From Allgaiera indica (GTDB taxonomy: Bacteria; Pseudomonadota; Alphaproteobacteria; Rhodobacterales; Rhodobacteraceae), in the NCBI RefSeq assembly GCF_900106675.1, contig NZ_FNOB01000002.1, forward strand, positions 124,001-188,000: a stretch of 64,000 nucleotides of DNA, given 5' to 3'. The position numbers and the translations under genes were made by a program. The notes under the pieces were generated by a model. The model ran no database searches. It was given only the letters and a program-made list of their open reading frames with translations, and was not told where the DNA came from. Shown one piece after another: positions 43,201 through 51,380 of the stretch (position 1 is the first letter of the stretch; each line of letters opens with the position of its first letter).

Positions 43201-43734
43201 ATGACGGAAGGCAGTGGTTTTTCCATGTCGTCCGGACTCGAGGTCGGCGCCCTATTGCGCGCGCTTGCCGCGTCGAAACCCGGAGGACGGTTGTTGGAAC
43301 TCGGGACCGGCACCGGTCTGGCGACGGCCTTCCTGTTGGACGGAATGGATGCCGCGGCGCGCCTTGTCAGCATCGACACTGATGCCTCTTGTCAGGCGAT
43401 CGCCAGAAAAGGTCTTGGGGACGATGCCCGTGTCCGGTTCGAATGCGAGGACGCTGCGGTCTTCATCACGGGGCAAGAGGCCCGCAGCTTCGATCTTGTC
43501 TTCGCAGATGCCAGGCCGGGAAAATTCTCTCACTTGGACGAGACGCTCGACCTTATCGCACCCGGTGGACTCTATGTCGTGGACGACCTGCGGCCACATC
43601 CCTCCTGGCCCTTGGACCATCACACCAAGGTTGTGTCGCTTCTCGCATCCCTGCAGGTCAGATCGGACTGGGCCACCGTGTATCTTGATACGGGAACGGG
43701 CCTCATGATCGCGGTCAGGAACGGACAGGCCTGA
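43201..43734 (+). CDS. class I SAM-dependent O-methyltransferase-like protein
   Basis: A 177-residue methyltransferase. The SAM-binding motif I is LLELGTGTGLATAFLLDGMD, and FDLVFADARPGKFSHLDE and GGLYVVDDLRPHPSWP are typical of small CaiE/YrrM-like O-methyltransferases. Known relatives have roughly 20 more residues before the GFSM segment. Here an in-frame TGA at 43177-43179 prevents any extension, so the N-terminus is probably shortened. The substrate is unknown. It starts head-to-head with the GntR remnant. Confidence 0.78.
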   Translation: MTEGSGFSMSSGLEVGALLRALAASKPGGRLLELGTGTGLATAFLLDGMDAAARLVSIDTDASCQAIARKGLGDDARVRFECEDAAVFITGQEARSFDLVFADARPGKFSHLDETLDLIAPGGLYVVDDLRPHPSWPLDHHTKVVSLLASLQVRSDWATVYLDTGTGLMIAVRNGQA

Positions 43735-43775
43735 TGGCTACACCGATGGAGTCGCGTGATGAGAGGCGGAGCAAG

Positions 43776-44844
43776 TGGGCTCCCAACACGGTTCATGGCC
43801 AGCGAAGCCCCCACACGGGAGTGCGCCTCATTCCGCGACCCACGGCGCATCGGAGCAATCCGCGCATCTGATCGACGACCGGGATGGGCTTCCATACCGT
43901 CGTCGTTTCAGCGGATGCATGCCCCGAAGCCGACTTCCGGGTCCGGACCTTCATCGTCGGCTTACGGTGGTTCCAACGCCGCAGGATCTCATCGAGATAC
44001 CGATGGAGGTGCTGTCTCACCAGCCGAGGGTAGACCCCGATCAGGGCACGTTGCACGACGGCATTCACGGCCTCCGCAGTGTTGATATGCGCCCCGGTCC
44101 TGCGGTCGGCATATTCGTGCTTGTTGCGCTGCACCGTCATGTGCCCGGCGAAGGCGGCGCCGATCTTCTTGTTGGGCGAGTTCTTGTCGGTGATCATCAC
44201 CGAGTCCGGATCGATCCAGTCCTTGATAACTGGCCCCATCGTGCGCCCCTGGGCATTCGGGACGAGGAAGGCACGCGCCTGACCATTTCGGGCGGCGGCA
44301 ACCAGGACAATCGGCTTCCCGGTGCCGCGGCCCCGCTTGTTCTTAACCCCGTGCTCGAACTTCGGCTTGCCTCCGACGAAGGCCTCATCGACATCGACGA
44401 TGCCCGACAACCGACCGGCAATCCCCTCGCGGTCGTCCATCAGCTCCCGGATCGCGTGGCCGAGCTTCCACGCCGTTTTCTGATTCACTCCAAGGATGCG
44501 CGCCATGACGACGGATGAAATCCCCTTGGAGGAAGTCAGCACGAAGAACATGGTGGCGATCCAGATGCGGAGGTCGAGCTTCGTCGTGTGGAGCGGCGCC
44601 TTCGTGGTGACGGTGAACTGCCGCCGACACTCCTTCTCGGCGCACTGGCAGAGACCGGCGCGCGTGGAGTCGCCCCGAAGCCGTGTCGAGCCCAAGCTGC
44701 CGCAATGCGGGCAGAAACGGTCCCCGGCCCAGATGGCCTGCTCGAGGAAGATCCGGGCCTGGCGCTCGGTCGGCATCTTCTTCCAGAGATCACGCACGGA
44801 CTTGAGTTCGGTGATCATGATCGAGCCTAGTCTTGGGGAACCCA
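43776..44844 (-). mobile_element. IS1595-family (ISXO2-like) insertion sequence
   Basis: One transposase gene lies between candidate imperfect terminal inverted repeats: TGGGCTCCCAACAC at the left (from 43776) and the complement of GTCTTGGGGAACCCA at the right (44830-44844). These match at most positions with one inserted base. No convincing 8-bp target duplication is visible at these borders, so the ends may be a few bases off or old. Confidence 0.65.
43793..44818 (-). CDS. IS1595-family transposase
   Basis: A 341-residue ISXO2-like DDE transposase. An N-terminal zinc ribbon (FCPHCGS, C36/C39, and CAEKECRRQF, C59/C64) is followed by the catalytic core, with DVDEAFVGGK, VMITDKNSPNKKIG and HINTAEAVNA as the acidic and Asn-containing signature segments, then RRWNHRK near the C-terminus. 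The ATG at 44816-44818 is the family-like start (MITELKSVRDLW); the frame continues upstream past the IS end. The frame is intact, so the element may be active. Confidence 0.9.
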   Translation of the reverse strand: MITELKSVRDLWKKMPTERQARIFLEQAIWAGDRFCPHCGSLGSTRLRGDSTRAGLCQCAEKECRRQFTVTTKAPLHTTKLDLRIWIATMFFVLTSSKGISSVVMARILGVNQKTAWKLGHAIRELMDDREGIAGRLSGIVDVDEAFVGGKPKFEHGVKNKRGRGTGKPIVLVAAARNGQARAFLVPNAQGRTMGPVIKDWIDPDSVMITDKNSPNKKIGAAFAGHMTVQRNKHEYADRRTGAHINTAEAVNAVVQRALIGVYPRLVRQHLHRYLDEILRRWNHRKPTMKVRTRKSASGHASAETTTVWKPIPVVDQMRGLLRCAVGRGMRRTPVWGLRWP

Positions 44845-45036
44845 TAGATTGGCTCTTTGCTGAAAAGGCGAAGCGACTACGTGATGGCCGTCGTTGGGCG
44901 CCGATGTGGCAACCTGTATTGGGCGTGCCGGAGAAGCCGCTTTGTTTCGTGGATAATGGCGTTTTTCTTTTGCGTGACGGCGCGCGCCCTCTTCCGCGGG
45001 GTTGACTGCTTGTTTCCAATGTACCAAAATAACATC

Positions 45037-45288
45037 ATGGGCGACAAGATCGAACGCATTCAGACCGGGGCGCGCATCGAGAAGCGGTTGCTGAAGGTGC
45101 TGAAGGGGACCGCCGAGTACCTCAACATCTCGCTCGGCGACCTGATCGAGGCGATCGCGCTGCACAGTTTCGAGAACAAGCCTCCCTTCTCGGACGAGAC
45201 CCTGAAGAAGATTGCCCAGCTCAAGGCCGTCTACGACCTCGACTGGAGCGCCGAGGACAGCCACAAATTCGCGGAGGACGAGACATGA
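45037..45288 (+). CDS. small conserved protein of unknown function
   Basis: An 83-residue acidic protein, mostly helical, with RIEKRLLKVLKGTAEYLNIS and LGDLIEAIALHSFENK. It resembles a ribbon-helix-helix-like or small-regulator length but I recognise no family. The ATG at 45037 is preferred, with an in-frame ATG at 45019 as an alternative; TTGACT at 45002-45007 may be a promoter -35 box. It overlaps the next gene by four bases (ATGA), so the pair is one unit. It lies just outside the IS1595 element. Confidence 0.65.
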   Translation: MGDKIERIQTGARIEKRLLKVLKGTAEYLNISLGDLIEAIALHSFENKPPFSDETLKKIAQLKAVYDLDWSAEDSHKFAEDET

Positions 45289-45677
45289 CACAGGCGAGCG
45301 GTCCGTCCGGGATCACGCAGGCCTTCGAGGCGGGAAGCGTCGATGCAGCCGCCTTTCACCATGAGCAGCATGTCCGCGTGGCCTTCGATCTGCTGCGCAA
45401 ATACGATTTCATCGACGCGGCGGCGACCTACGCCAAGGGCCTGCGCGCCATCGCCGCCTCGGCCGGCGCGCCGGAGAAGTTCAACCTGACCATCACCTAT
45501 GCCTTCCTGAGCCTGATCGCGGAACGGCTGGCGGCCTCGCCCGACGCGACGTTCGAGGCCTTCGTCTCCCAAAACCCGGAGCTTCTGTCGAAGCACCTGC
45601 TAGAGCAATGGTACGGCCGCGAGCGCCTGCGCGGCCCCCTGGCCCGCAGCGTGTTCCTGCTGCCCCAAGGTGCCTGA
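45285..45677 (+). CDS. conserved hypothetical protein, paired with the preceding small gene
   Basis: A 130-residue soluble helical protein without a known domain. Distinctive parts are FHHEQHVRVAFDLLRKYDF (histidine-rich, about residues 27-45), a central YAFLSLIAERLAASP and a C-terminal LLEQWYGRERLRGPLARSVF. The histidines could bind a metal, but that is a guess. It is translationally coupled (ATGA) to the 83-residue protein, so the two probably work together. The next gene, the amidase, starts 102 bases later after a GC-rich spacer. Confidence 0.72.
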   Translation: MTQASGPSGITQAFEAGSVDAAAFHHEQHVRVAFDLLRKYDFIDAAATYAKGLRAIAASAGAPEKFNLTITYAFLSLIAERLAASPDATFEAFVSQNPELLSKHLLEQWYGRERLRGPLARSVFLLPQGA

Positions 45678-45779
45678 CGAGCCGGCGGCGCGCGCGGCGG
45701 GCTCCGGGCGCCCGCCCCTTGCACCTTTCCCCGCCCGCCGCCAAAGTACCGCGCAGACGGCACAGGAAAGGCGCCCCCC

Positions 45780-47195
45780 ATGACAAACCTCACCGACCTC
45801 GGCGCCGTCGCGCTGTCGCGGATGATCGCGCGGGGCGAGACCTCCTCCGAAGAGGTGATGGCAGCCACCCTCGACCGGATCGCGGCGCTGAACCCCGACC
45901 TGACCGCGATCGTCAGCCTGCGCGACCGCGACACGTTGATGGCCGAGGCCCGCGCCGCCGACGCCGCCCCGCGCCGGGGCTGGCTGCACGGGCTGCCGCT
46001 GGCGGTGAAGGATCTGCAGGCGGTGGCGGGGATCCGCAGCACCTGGGGTTCTCCGATCTTCGCCGATTTGGTGCCCCGCGCCGACGACATGCTGCCCCGC
46101 CGCCTGCGCGCCGCCGGCGCCATCCTGATCGGCAAGACCAACGTGCCGGAATTCGGTCTGGGATCCCACAGCCGCAACCCGGTGTTTGGCACCACCGCGA
46201 ACCCCTATGACAGCACGCGCACCGCCGGCGGCTCGTCTGGCGGCGCGGCGGCGGCGCTGGCGGCGCGGCTGCTGCCGGTCGCGGACGGCTCGGACATGAT
46301 GGGCTCTTTGCGCAACCCCGCGGCCTATTGCAACGTCTATGGGATGCGGCCCTCCTATGGCCTCGTGCCGCACGATCCGGTGGGCGACACCTTCCTGCAT
46401 CCGCTGTCCACCGACGGGCCGATGGCGCGCAACATCGAGGATCTGGCCGCCCTGCTGGAAACCCTGTCGCAGCCCGACCCACGCCTGCCCCACAGTCTAC
46501 CGCCCGAACCCTATGCCGAGGCGCTCGACACCGACCCGCGCGGCCTGCGCATCGGCTGGCTGGGCGATTGGGGCGGCGCCTATACGATGGAGCCGGGGAT
46601 CCTGGACCTGTGCGAAGCCGCGCTGCGGGACTTCGCCGGGATGGGCTGCGAGGTCACCCCCCTGCCCCCGCCCTTCCCGGCCGAGAAGCTGTGGCAAAGC
46701 TGGACCACCCTGCGCAGCTGGGCCGTGGCCGCGCGGCAGGCGATCCACCATGCCGACCCGGCGCGCCGAAAGCTGCTGAAGCCCGAGGCCATATGGGAAA
46801 TCGAGCGCGGCCTGGGCTTCAGCGCGATGGAGGTCCACCGCGCCAGCGTGATCCGTTCGGAATGGTTCGCCGCCGCCGCCGCGCTGTTTGAGGACTACGA
46901 CGCGCTGGTGCTGCCCTCGGCCCAGGTCTGGCCGTTCGACAAGACGCTGGACTGGCCGCACATGATCGGCGAGCGGCAGATGGACAGCTATCACCGCTGG
47001 ATGGAGGTCGTCGTGCCAGTCAGCCTGATCGGATTGCCGGCGATCTCGGTCCCCGCGGGCGTCAGTGCGCAGGGCCTGCCGATGGGGATGCAACTGATCG
47101 GCCGCCGCGGCGGCGATCGCGGGCTGCTGCGCCTGGCCCAGGCCTGGCACCGCGCCACCGACTGGCCAGGCCGCCGCCCGCCGCCGCCGCTCTGA
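45780..47195 (+). CDS. amidase signature family protein
   Basis: A 471-residue amidase-signature hydrolase that splits C-N bonds of carboxamides. The Ser-cisSer-Lys triad is visible: K77 in LAVKDLQ, S152 in AGGSSGGAAAAL and S176 in MMGSLRNPA. In GatA-like members the last motif is usually DxGGSxRxPA; here MM replaces GG. The lack of gatB/gatC neighbours argues for a catabolic amidase. Its nearness to the N-heterocycle operon at 48.4-55 kb makes a role in releasing ammonia from such compounds possible but unproven. Confidence 0.88.
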   Translation: MTNLTDLGAVALSRMIARGETSSEEVMAATLDRIAALNPDLTAIVSLRDRDTLMAEARAADAAPRRGWLHGLPLAVKDLQAVAGIRSTWGSPIFADLVPRADDMLPRRLRAAGAILIGKTNVPEFGLGSHSRNPVFGTTANPYDSTRTAGGSSGGAAAALAARLLPVADGSDMMGSLRNPAAYCNVYGMRPSYGLVPHDPVGDTFLHPLSTDGPMARNIEDLAALLETLSQPDPRLPHSLPPEPYAEALDTDPRGLRIGWLGDWGGAYTMEPGILDLCEAALRDFAGMGCEVTPLPPPFPAEKLWQSWTTLRSWAVAARQAIHHADPARRKLLKPEAIWEIERGLGFSAMEVHRASVIRSEWFAAAAALFEDYDALVLPSAQVWPFDKTLDWPHMIGERQMDSYHRWMEVVVPVSLIGLPAISVPAGVSAQGLPMGMQLIGRRGGDRGLLRLAQAWHRATDWPGRRPPPPL

Positions 47196-47230
47196 CCCGG
47201 GCGCTCTGACCTGGGCGCTCTGGCCCCGGG
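47188..47230. repeat. three tandem ~14-bp units
   Basis: CGCTCTGACCCGGG, CGCTCTGACCTGGG and CGCTCTGGCCCCGGG follow each other directly, starting at the amidase stop codon. It is a short tandem duplication with no obvious function. Confidence 0.65.
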
Positions 47231-47286
47231 CGCGCTTGCCCGCGGCACCCGCCCCGCTACAACCAATACAGACAGGAGGAGACATC

Positions 47287-48261
47287 ATGGCGAAAACCGC
47301 GATCATCGAGGCCTTCGGCGGGCCCGAACAATTCAAGCTGGTCGATCGGCCCGTGGGCGATCCCGGCCCTGGCGAGATCCGCATCCGGCACGAGGCCCTG
47401 GGCCTCAACTTTATCGACGTCTACCAGCGCACCGGGCTATACCCGAACGCGCTGCCCCTGGCGCTGGGGATGGAGGCCGCGGGCGTCGTCACCGAGGTGG
47501 GCGACGGCGTGGCCCATCTGAAGGCCGGCGACCGCGCCGCCTATGCCGCGGGCCCGCCCGGAGCCTACACCGAAGAACGGGTGATGCCGGCCGCGCAGGT
47601 CTGCCCGTTGCCCGACGCGATCTCGTTCGAGGAGGGCGCGGCGATGATGCTGAAGGGCATGACGGTGGTTTATCTGTTCGAGCGCACCGTGCCGCTAAAG
47701 GCTGGCGACTGGGTGCTGTTCCATGCCGCGGCGGGGGGGGTAGGGCTGATCGCCTGCCAATGGGCACGCGCCAAGGGCATCCACCTGATCGGCACCGCGG
47801 GCTCGGACGAGAAATGCGCGCTGGCGAAGGAACACGGCGCCGAGCATGTGATCAACTACCGGAGCGAGGATTTCGAGGCACGGGTGAAGGAAATAACCGA
47901 CCAGCGCGGCGTCGACGTGGTGATGGATTCGGTCGGCAAGGACACGTTCGAGGGCTCGCTCAAATGCCTGCGGCCGCTAGGGACGATGATCTCCTTCGGC
48001 AATGCCTCGGGTCCGGTGCCGCCGTTCGAACTGGGCCGCCTGGGCGCGCTTGGCTCGCTCAAGATCACCCGGCCCACGCTTTTCACCCATATCGCCAAGC
48101 ACGAGGATTGCCAGGCGATGGCGCAGGAGCTGTTCGCCATGGTGACCTCGGGCAAGGTGAAGATCCGCGTCGACCAGCGCTTCGCGCTGGACCAGGTGGC
48201 CGAGGCGCACCGCGCGCTGGAAGCCCGCAAGACCGTGGGGGGCACGGTGCTGCTGCCCTGA
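47287..48261 (+). CDS. qor: quinone oxidoreductase (Qor-type MDR)
   Basis: A 324-residue zinc-free NADPH:quinone reductase. Family features are LGLNFIDVYQRTGLYP near the N-terminus, the coenzyme motif FHAAAGGVGLIACQWA (about residues 145-160), YRSEDFEARV and the RVDQRFALDQVAEAHRALEA tail (quoted in part). It probably reduces quinones one electron at a time in the cytoplasm. An ACAGGAGGAGACATC ribosome site precedes the ATG. It lies 91 bases after the amidase, possibly co-transcribed, and ends in a hairpin repeat. Confidence 0.9.
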   Translation: MAKTAIIEAFGGPEQFKLVDRPVGDPGPGEIRIRHEALGLNFIDVYQRTGLYPNALPLALGMEAAGVVTEVGDGVAHLKAGDRAAYAAGPPGAYTEERVMPAAQVCPLPDAISFEEGAAMMLKGMTVVYLFERTVPLKAGDWVLFHAAAGGVGLIACQWARAKGIHLIGTAGSDEKCALAKEHGAEHVINYRSEDFEARVKEITDQRGVDVVMDSVGKDTFEGSLKCLRPLGTMISFGNASGPVPPFELGRLGALGSLKITRPTLFTHIAKHEDCQAMAQELFAMVTSGKVKIRVDQRFALDQVAEAHRALEARKTVGGTVLLP

Positions 48262-48283
48262 GGCCTGGCGACCTTGCAGAACA

Positions 48284-48417
48284 GCGCGCCGGGGGTTTCA
48301 CACCCCCGGACCCCCGTGGAGTATTTCTTGCCAAGATGAAGGAAAAAGACCTCAATGGCCTTCATCTTGGCTCCAATACTCCGGGGGTGCAGGGGGCAGC
48401 GCCCCCGCCCGCGGGGT
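48284..48417. repeat. dispersed gene-end hairpin repeat, copy C
   Basis: GGAGTATTTCTTGCCAAGATGAAGG at 48319-48343 and its near complement CCTTCATCTTGGCTCCAATACTCC at 48359-48382 make a long hairpin (sequences given by position; cores AAGATGAAGG and CCTTCATCTT pair exactly). It is flanked by GGGGGTTTCACACCCCC and GGGGGCAGCGCCCCC stems. It lies between the convergent qor and the amino-acid-synthesis-family gene and would end transcription in both directions. Confidence 0.75.
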
Positions 48418-48418
48418 T

Positions 48419-49000
48419 TCAGCGCAAACCATCCTCGCCCTTCACCTCGGCCACCGTGAGGCCGCCCATCCGGTCGTGCACTCGCCCGCCGCGCGCCATC
48501 GCGAGCGCAAAGAGGATCTCGCCTGCCCTGGGGCCATCGTGCAGGCCCACCTCGATCGCGTCGAAATGGCTGCGCACATAGGCTGCGTTGATATGGCCAA
48601 GCGGCACGTCGAGCCGTGCGCCCATGCCGCCCACCTTCATCGCCGAGGGCACGATGGCGCGGCTTTCGCCCAGCCGTGCGCGCATCGCATAGCCGCCCGG
48701 GACGTGCCAGAGCGCGCCATGTTCGATCTCGCCGCCCTCGCCCACGATGGCGCCCTTGCCGTAGCTGTCGATGCCGCCGCGCCCGCCCATCGCGGCGATC
48801 AGCCGTTCGGTCATCATCAGGCCAAGTGGCTTGAGGCGTTCCATCGCCGGCTGCAGGTCGGGCTCGTAGCGGCCGGCGAAGGGGTTCTTCACCAGCGCGA
48901 GGATGGCGCCACGCAGGCGCGGGGAGGCGGCTTCGGGGCCGCCCTCGTGATGGATTTCCTCAAGGAGGATCATCGTCTTGCGAAGGGCGAAATCAGTCAT
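48419..49000 (-). CDS. amino acid synthesis family protein (PF06684-like)
   Basis: A 193-residue protein of the poorly known amino-acid-synthesis family. Distinctive stretches are KNPFAGRYEPDLQPAMERLK, GGRGGIDSYGKGAIVG, SAMKVGGMGARLDVPLGHIN and HDGPRAGEILFALAMARGGR. Biochemical function in this family is essentially undefined to me. It is the last gene of the molybdenum hydroxylase operon, overlapping the UPF0280 gene by 8 bases, so it probably acts in the same catabolic route. The ATG at 48998-49000 follows GGAGCTTGCCC. Confidence 0.8.
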   Translation of the reverse strand: MTDFALRKTMILLEEIHHEGGPEAASPRLRGAILALVKNPFAGRYEPDLQPAMERLKPLGLMMTERLIAAMGGRGGIDSYGKGAIVGEGGEIEHGALWHVPGGYAMRARLGESRAIVPSAMKVGGMGARLDVPLGHINAAYVRSHFDAIEVGLHDGPRAGEILFALAMARGGRVHDRMGGLTVAEVKGEDGLR

Positions 49001-49826
49001 GGGCAAGCTCCGGTTCGGGGGTGGGCACCGCGCCGGCGGTACGGGTAAGGCCGTTGAGCGACAGAAGCGCGGCGCCGATCAGGCCGCGGGCGTGATAGCG
49101 ACGGGCGGCGGCAAGGCCACGGTCCAGCGCATGGGCGCTTTCCGCGGCCGAGAGCGGGCCGACATCGACCGTGACCAGGCGCGGCCCAAGGTCGCTGTCG
49201 GGCGCCAGGTCGCAAGCCGGTCGGCGTATGATTGAAGGGTGGCCGGGCAGGTTGACGGCATTGGCGATCATCGTGGCCGCCGCATCGGCCTCGGCTGCGC
49301 TGCGGGCGATCACCGTGACCGCGTCGGCGATGCCCAGCGAATGGCTGCGCCCGCGCCAGCCCGAGGTGGCAAGCCCGCGGAAGGGCTGGTCCGCCGTTAG
49401 CCTCAGCCCGGCAGGCGCCCCGGCGATCGCGGCCGTCAAGCTTTGCCCCGGCGCAAGATGAAAGGCGATATCGCCGCCGTTGTTCACATGCGCCTTGGTC
49501 AGGCCGGGCGCATCGGCCATCGCGGCCAGTACCGCATCCGCCACCGCCCCCGCGACCGCCGCCATCGGGGTGATGAATTCGGCCGCATAGGGTGCGACGG
49601 CCGCCGCCATCCGCCGCGCGACCGGTCCTTCCGGGGTTCGCGGCGCGGGGCTGCGCAGCACCGGCAATTCGGTCACGAGTTCCTCCAGCAATCCGGAAAA
49701 TCGATCTGTCGCGAGGGTATAGGCGGCCTTTCTCGTGTCGGCATCGGCCCAAAGTATCAGGTCGATCGGACCGTGGTGAAGGTGCAGCCGCGCCCCGTCC
49801 GGCAGGTAAGAGGCCTCTATGCCCAT
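48993..49826 (-). CDS. UPF0280 family protein (ApbE-like)
   Basis: A 277-residue UPF0280 protein, a distant relative of ApbE flavin transferases. Marks are YAAEFITPMAAVAGAVADAV, KAHVNNGGDIAFHL and FRGLATSGWRGRSHSLGIAD. The NNGGDIAF and T-SGW-S-LGIAD phrases parallel the ApbE substrate site, but flavinylation has not been shown for this group. The ATG at 49824-49826 overlaps the preceding stop (TGATG). In this operon it may help assemble or modify the neighbouring reductase. Confidence 0.85.
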   Translation of the reverse strand: MGIEASYLPDGARLHLHHGPIDLILWADADTRKAAYTLATDRFSGLLEELVTELPVLRSPAPRTPEGPVARRMAAAVAPYAAEFITPMAAVAGAVADAVLAAMADAPGLTKAHVNNGGDIAFHLAPGQSLTAAIAGAPAGLRLTADQPFRGLATSGWRGRSHSLGIADAVTVIARSAAEADAAATMIANAVNLPGHPSIIRRPACDLAPDSDLGPRLVTVDVGPLSAAESAHALDRGLAAARRYHARGLIGAALLSLNGLTRTAGAVPTPEPELAHD

Positions 49827-51316
49827 CAGCGCACCGGCCCCAGCGCGCGCCATTCCGCGCCGTATTCGCCGCCCTCCTCCAGCACCGAGCGCAAGCTGCG
49901 GATCGCGTCCTCATGCCCGCCCAGCGCGACATATTCCGCGCGGTTCATGGTGAATTCAAGCGGCGCCACCAGCGCCGGCGTGGGGACATAGCCGAAGGCG
50001 TTTTCCGGCATCTTCAGCACGTCGACAAGGAAGGTGATGCCCCCGCCCGGCCAGACCCAGGCGGGCGCGCCGCCACAGCTGACCTGGGCGCGCCCCGACT
50101 GCACCGCCCGGGTCAGCCGCACCGGGTTTCGCGTCGCCCCCGAGCGCAAGCTGCCCCCAGCGCCGCCGGTGAACATCACCGTGCAAAGCGCGGGCTCGCA
50201 ATTCTCGGCAATCAGGTCCACCGAAGGCCGCAACGCCGCAGGCAGTGGCCGCGCGATCGGGGTCAGATCCTCGTCGAGCACATAGAAGGCCGCGTGTTCC
50301 CCGGTGGTCGAAACCATCAGCAAGCTCAGCCCCGGCCGCGCCCCCTTCTTCGGGTTCCACGGGCCCAGGATCGTCAGCGGATCCTCGATATCGGTGCCGC
50401 CCCAGCCCAGCCCCGGCCCCGCCACCTGAAAATAGCGCCCGGGCGTCGAGCGGCGGCCCTTGATCTTGATCCCGGTATCCGGCCAGCCCAGCACCTTGCC
50501 CGCCTGATGTTCGCTGACGACGCCGGTGATGTGGTCGTCGACCACCACCACCTCGTCCACCAGCCCGTGCCATTGCGCGGCGAACATCCCGATCGTGGCC
50601 GAGCCGCAGCCGACCCGCATGCGTTCCTCGCGGCTGCCATCCACGATCGGCGGCTGGCCGGCCTGAACCACGACCCCCGCGCCCCCGTCGATGGTCAGTT
50701 CCACCGCCGCGCGGTTGCAAAGCTTCATCAGCGTGTCACAGGTGACGCGGCCCTCCGCCTTCGACCCCCCCGTCAGATGATCGACGCCGCCAAGCGACAG
50801 CATCTGAGAGCCGTATTCCGACGTGGCAACCAGCCCCACCGCCTCGCCATCGGCGCGCACAACCGCGCCTTCGCCGCCCAGGTGCCGGTCGGTGTCGATC
50901 TTCACCTTGACGCCGCAATAGGAATAGATCGCCTCGGTCACCACGGTCACGACATCGACGCCCTCGATCTCGCGGCTGACGATGAAGGGGGCGGGCTTGT
51001 AGTCGGGATAGGTCGTGCCCGCGCCGACCGCGCTGACAAAAACATCGGCATCCGACAGGGTGCCATTCCAATCGGCCTTCAGGAAGGGACGGATCTGTGC
51101 GCCCGCCGCTAGCCGGCGGTCAAGCACGGTGGCCGGGTCGCAACGCACGATGCGGCCGCCTTCGTTGGCATAGCGGTCGCAGGCCCCCGCGCGGCCCTCG
51201 GCGATATAGCACATCACCGGACAGGCGTCGCAGCGGATCTTTTCGGCACGCACGCGCCCGCCCGGCAGGGTGCCGTCCGAGGTGTCGGCACGCGTGTCAT
51301 GATCGTGATCGGTCAT
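49826..51316 (-). CDS. 6-hydroxynicotinate reductase-like protein
   Basis: A 496-residue protein resembling 6-hydroxynicotinate reductase (Hnr). The N-terminus has a cysteine set CDACPVMC...GAC (C29, C32, C36, C46) fit for an Fe-S cluster. Later segments include GCGSATIGMFAAQWHGLVDE and VDDHITGVVSEHQAGKVLGW (given in part). Hnr-type enzymes partly reduce the pyridine ring after it has been hydroxylated by a molybdenum enzyme, which is exactly the neighbour here. The substrate is not proven to be nicotinate. A double hairpin lies just upstream, between this gene and the Mo subunit gene. Confidence 0.8.
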   Translation of the reverse strand: MTDHDHDTRADTSDGTLPGGRVRAEKIRCDACPVMCYIAEGRAGACDRYANEGGRIVRCDPATVLDRRLAAGAQIRPFLKADWNGTLSDADVFVSAVGAGTTYPDYKPAPFIVSREIEGVDVVTVVTEAIYSYCGVKVKIDTDRHLGGEGAVVRADGEAVGLVATSEYGSQMLSLGGVDHLTGGSKAEGRVTCDTLMKLCNRAAVELTIDGGAGVVVQAGQPPIVDGSREERMRVGCGSATIGMFAAQWHGLVDEVVVVDDHITGVVSEHQAGKVLGWPDTGIKIKGRRSTPGRYFQVAGPGLGWGGTDIEDPLTILGPWNPKKGARPGLSLLMVSTTGEHAAFYVLDEDLTPIARPLPAALRPSVDLIAENCEPALCTVMFTGGAGGSLRSGATRNPVRLTRAVQSGRAQVSCGGAPAWVWPGGGITFLVDVLKMPENAFGYVPTPALVAPLEFTMNRAEYVALGGHEDAIRSLRSVLEEGGEYGAEWRALGPVR

Positions 51317-51325
51317 CTCGGGCCC

Positions 51326-51373
51326 CCAAATTCCTTTGGAAGGAATTTGGCAAAACTCTTCAGAAGAGTTTTG
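51326..51373. repeat. two perfect abutting hairpins inside the operon
   Basis: CCAAATTCCTT-TGG-AAGGAATTTGG (51326-51350) is a perfect 11-bp stem. It is followed with no gap by CAAAACTCTT-CAG-AAGAGTTTTG (51351-51373), a perfect 10-bp stem. They fill the gap between the Mo-subunit stop and the start of the reductase gene, so they should form in the mRNA of this operon. An RNA-processing, attenuation or stabilising role is possible. Confidence 0.8.
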
Positions 51374-51380
51374 CCCGCGT

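Noticed and set aside
48284-48417. Paired repeats considered as the start of a CRISPR array
   Set aside because: There are only two units in inverted orientation forming one hairpin; no regular spacers and no cas genes.
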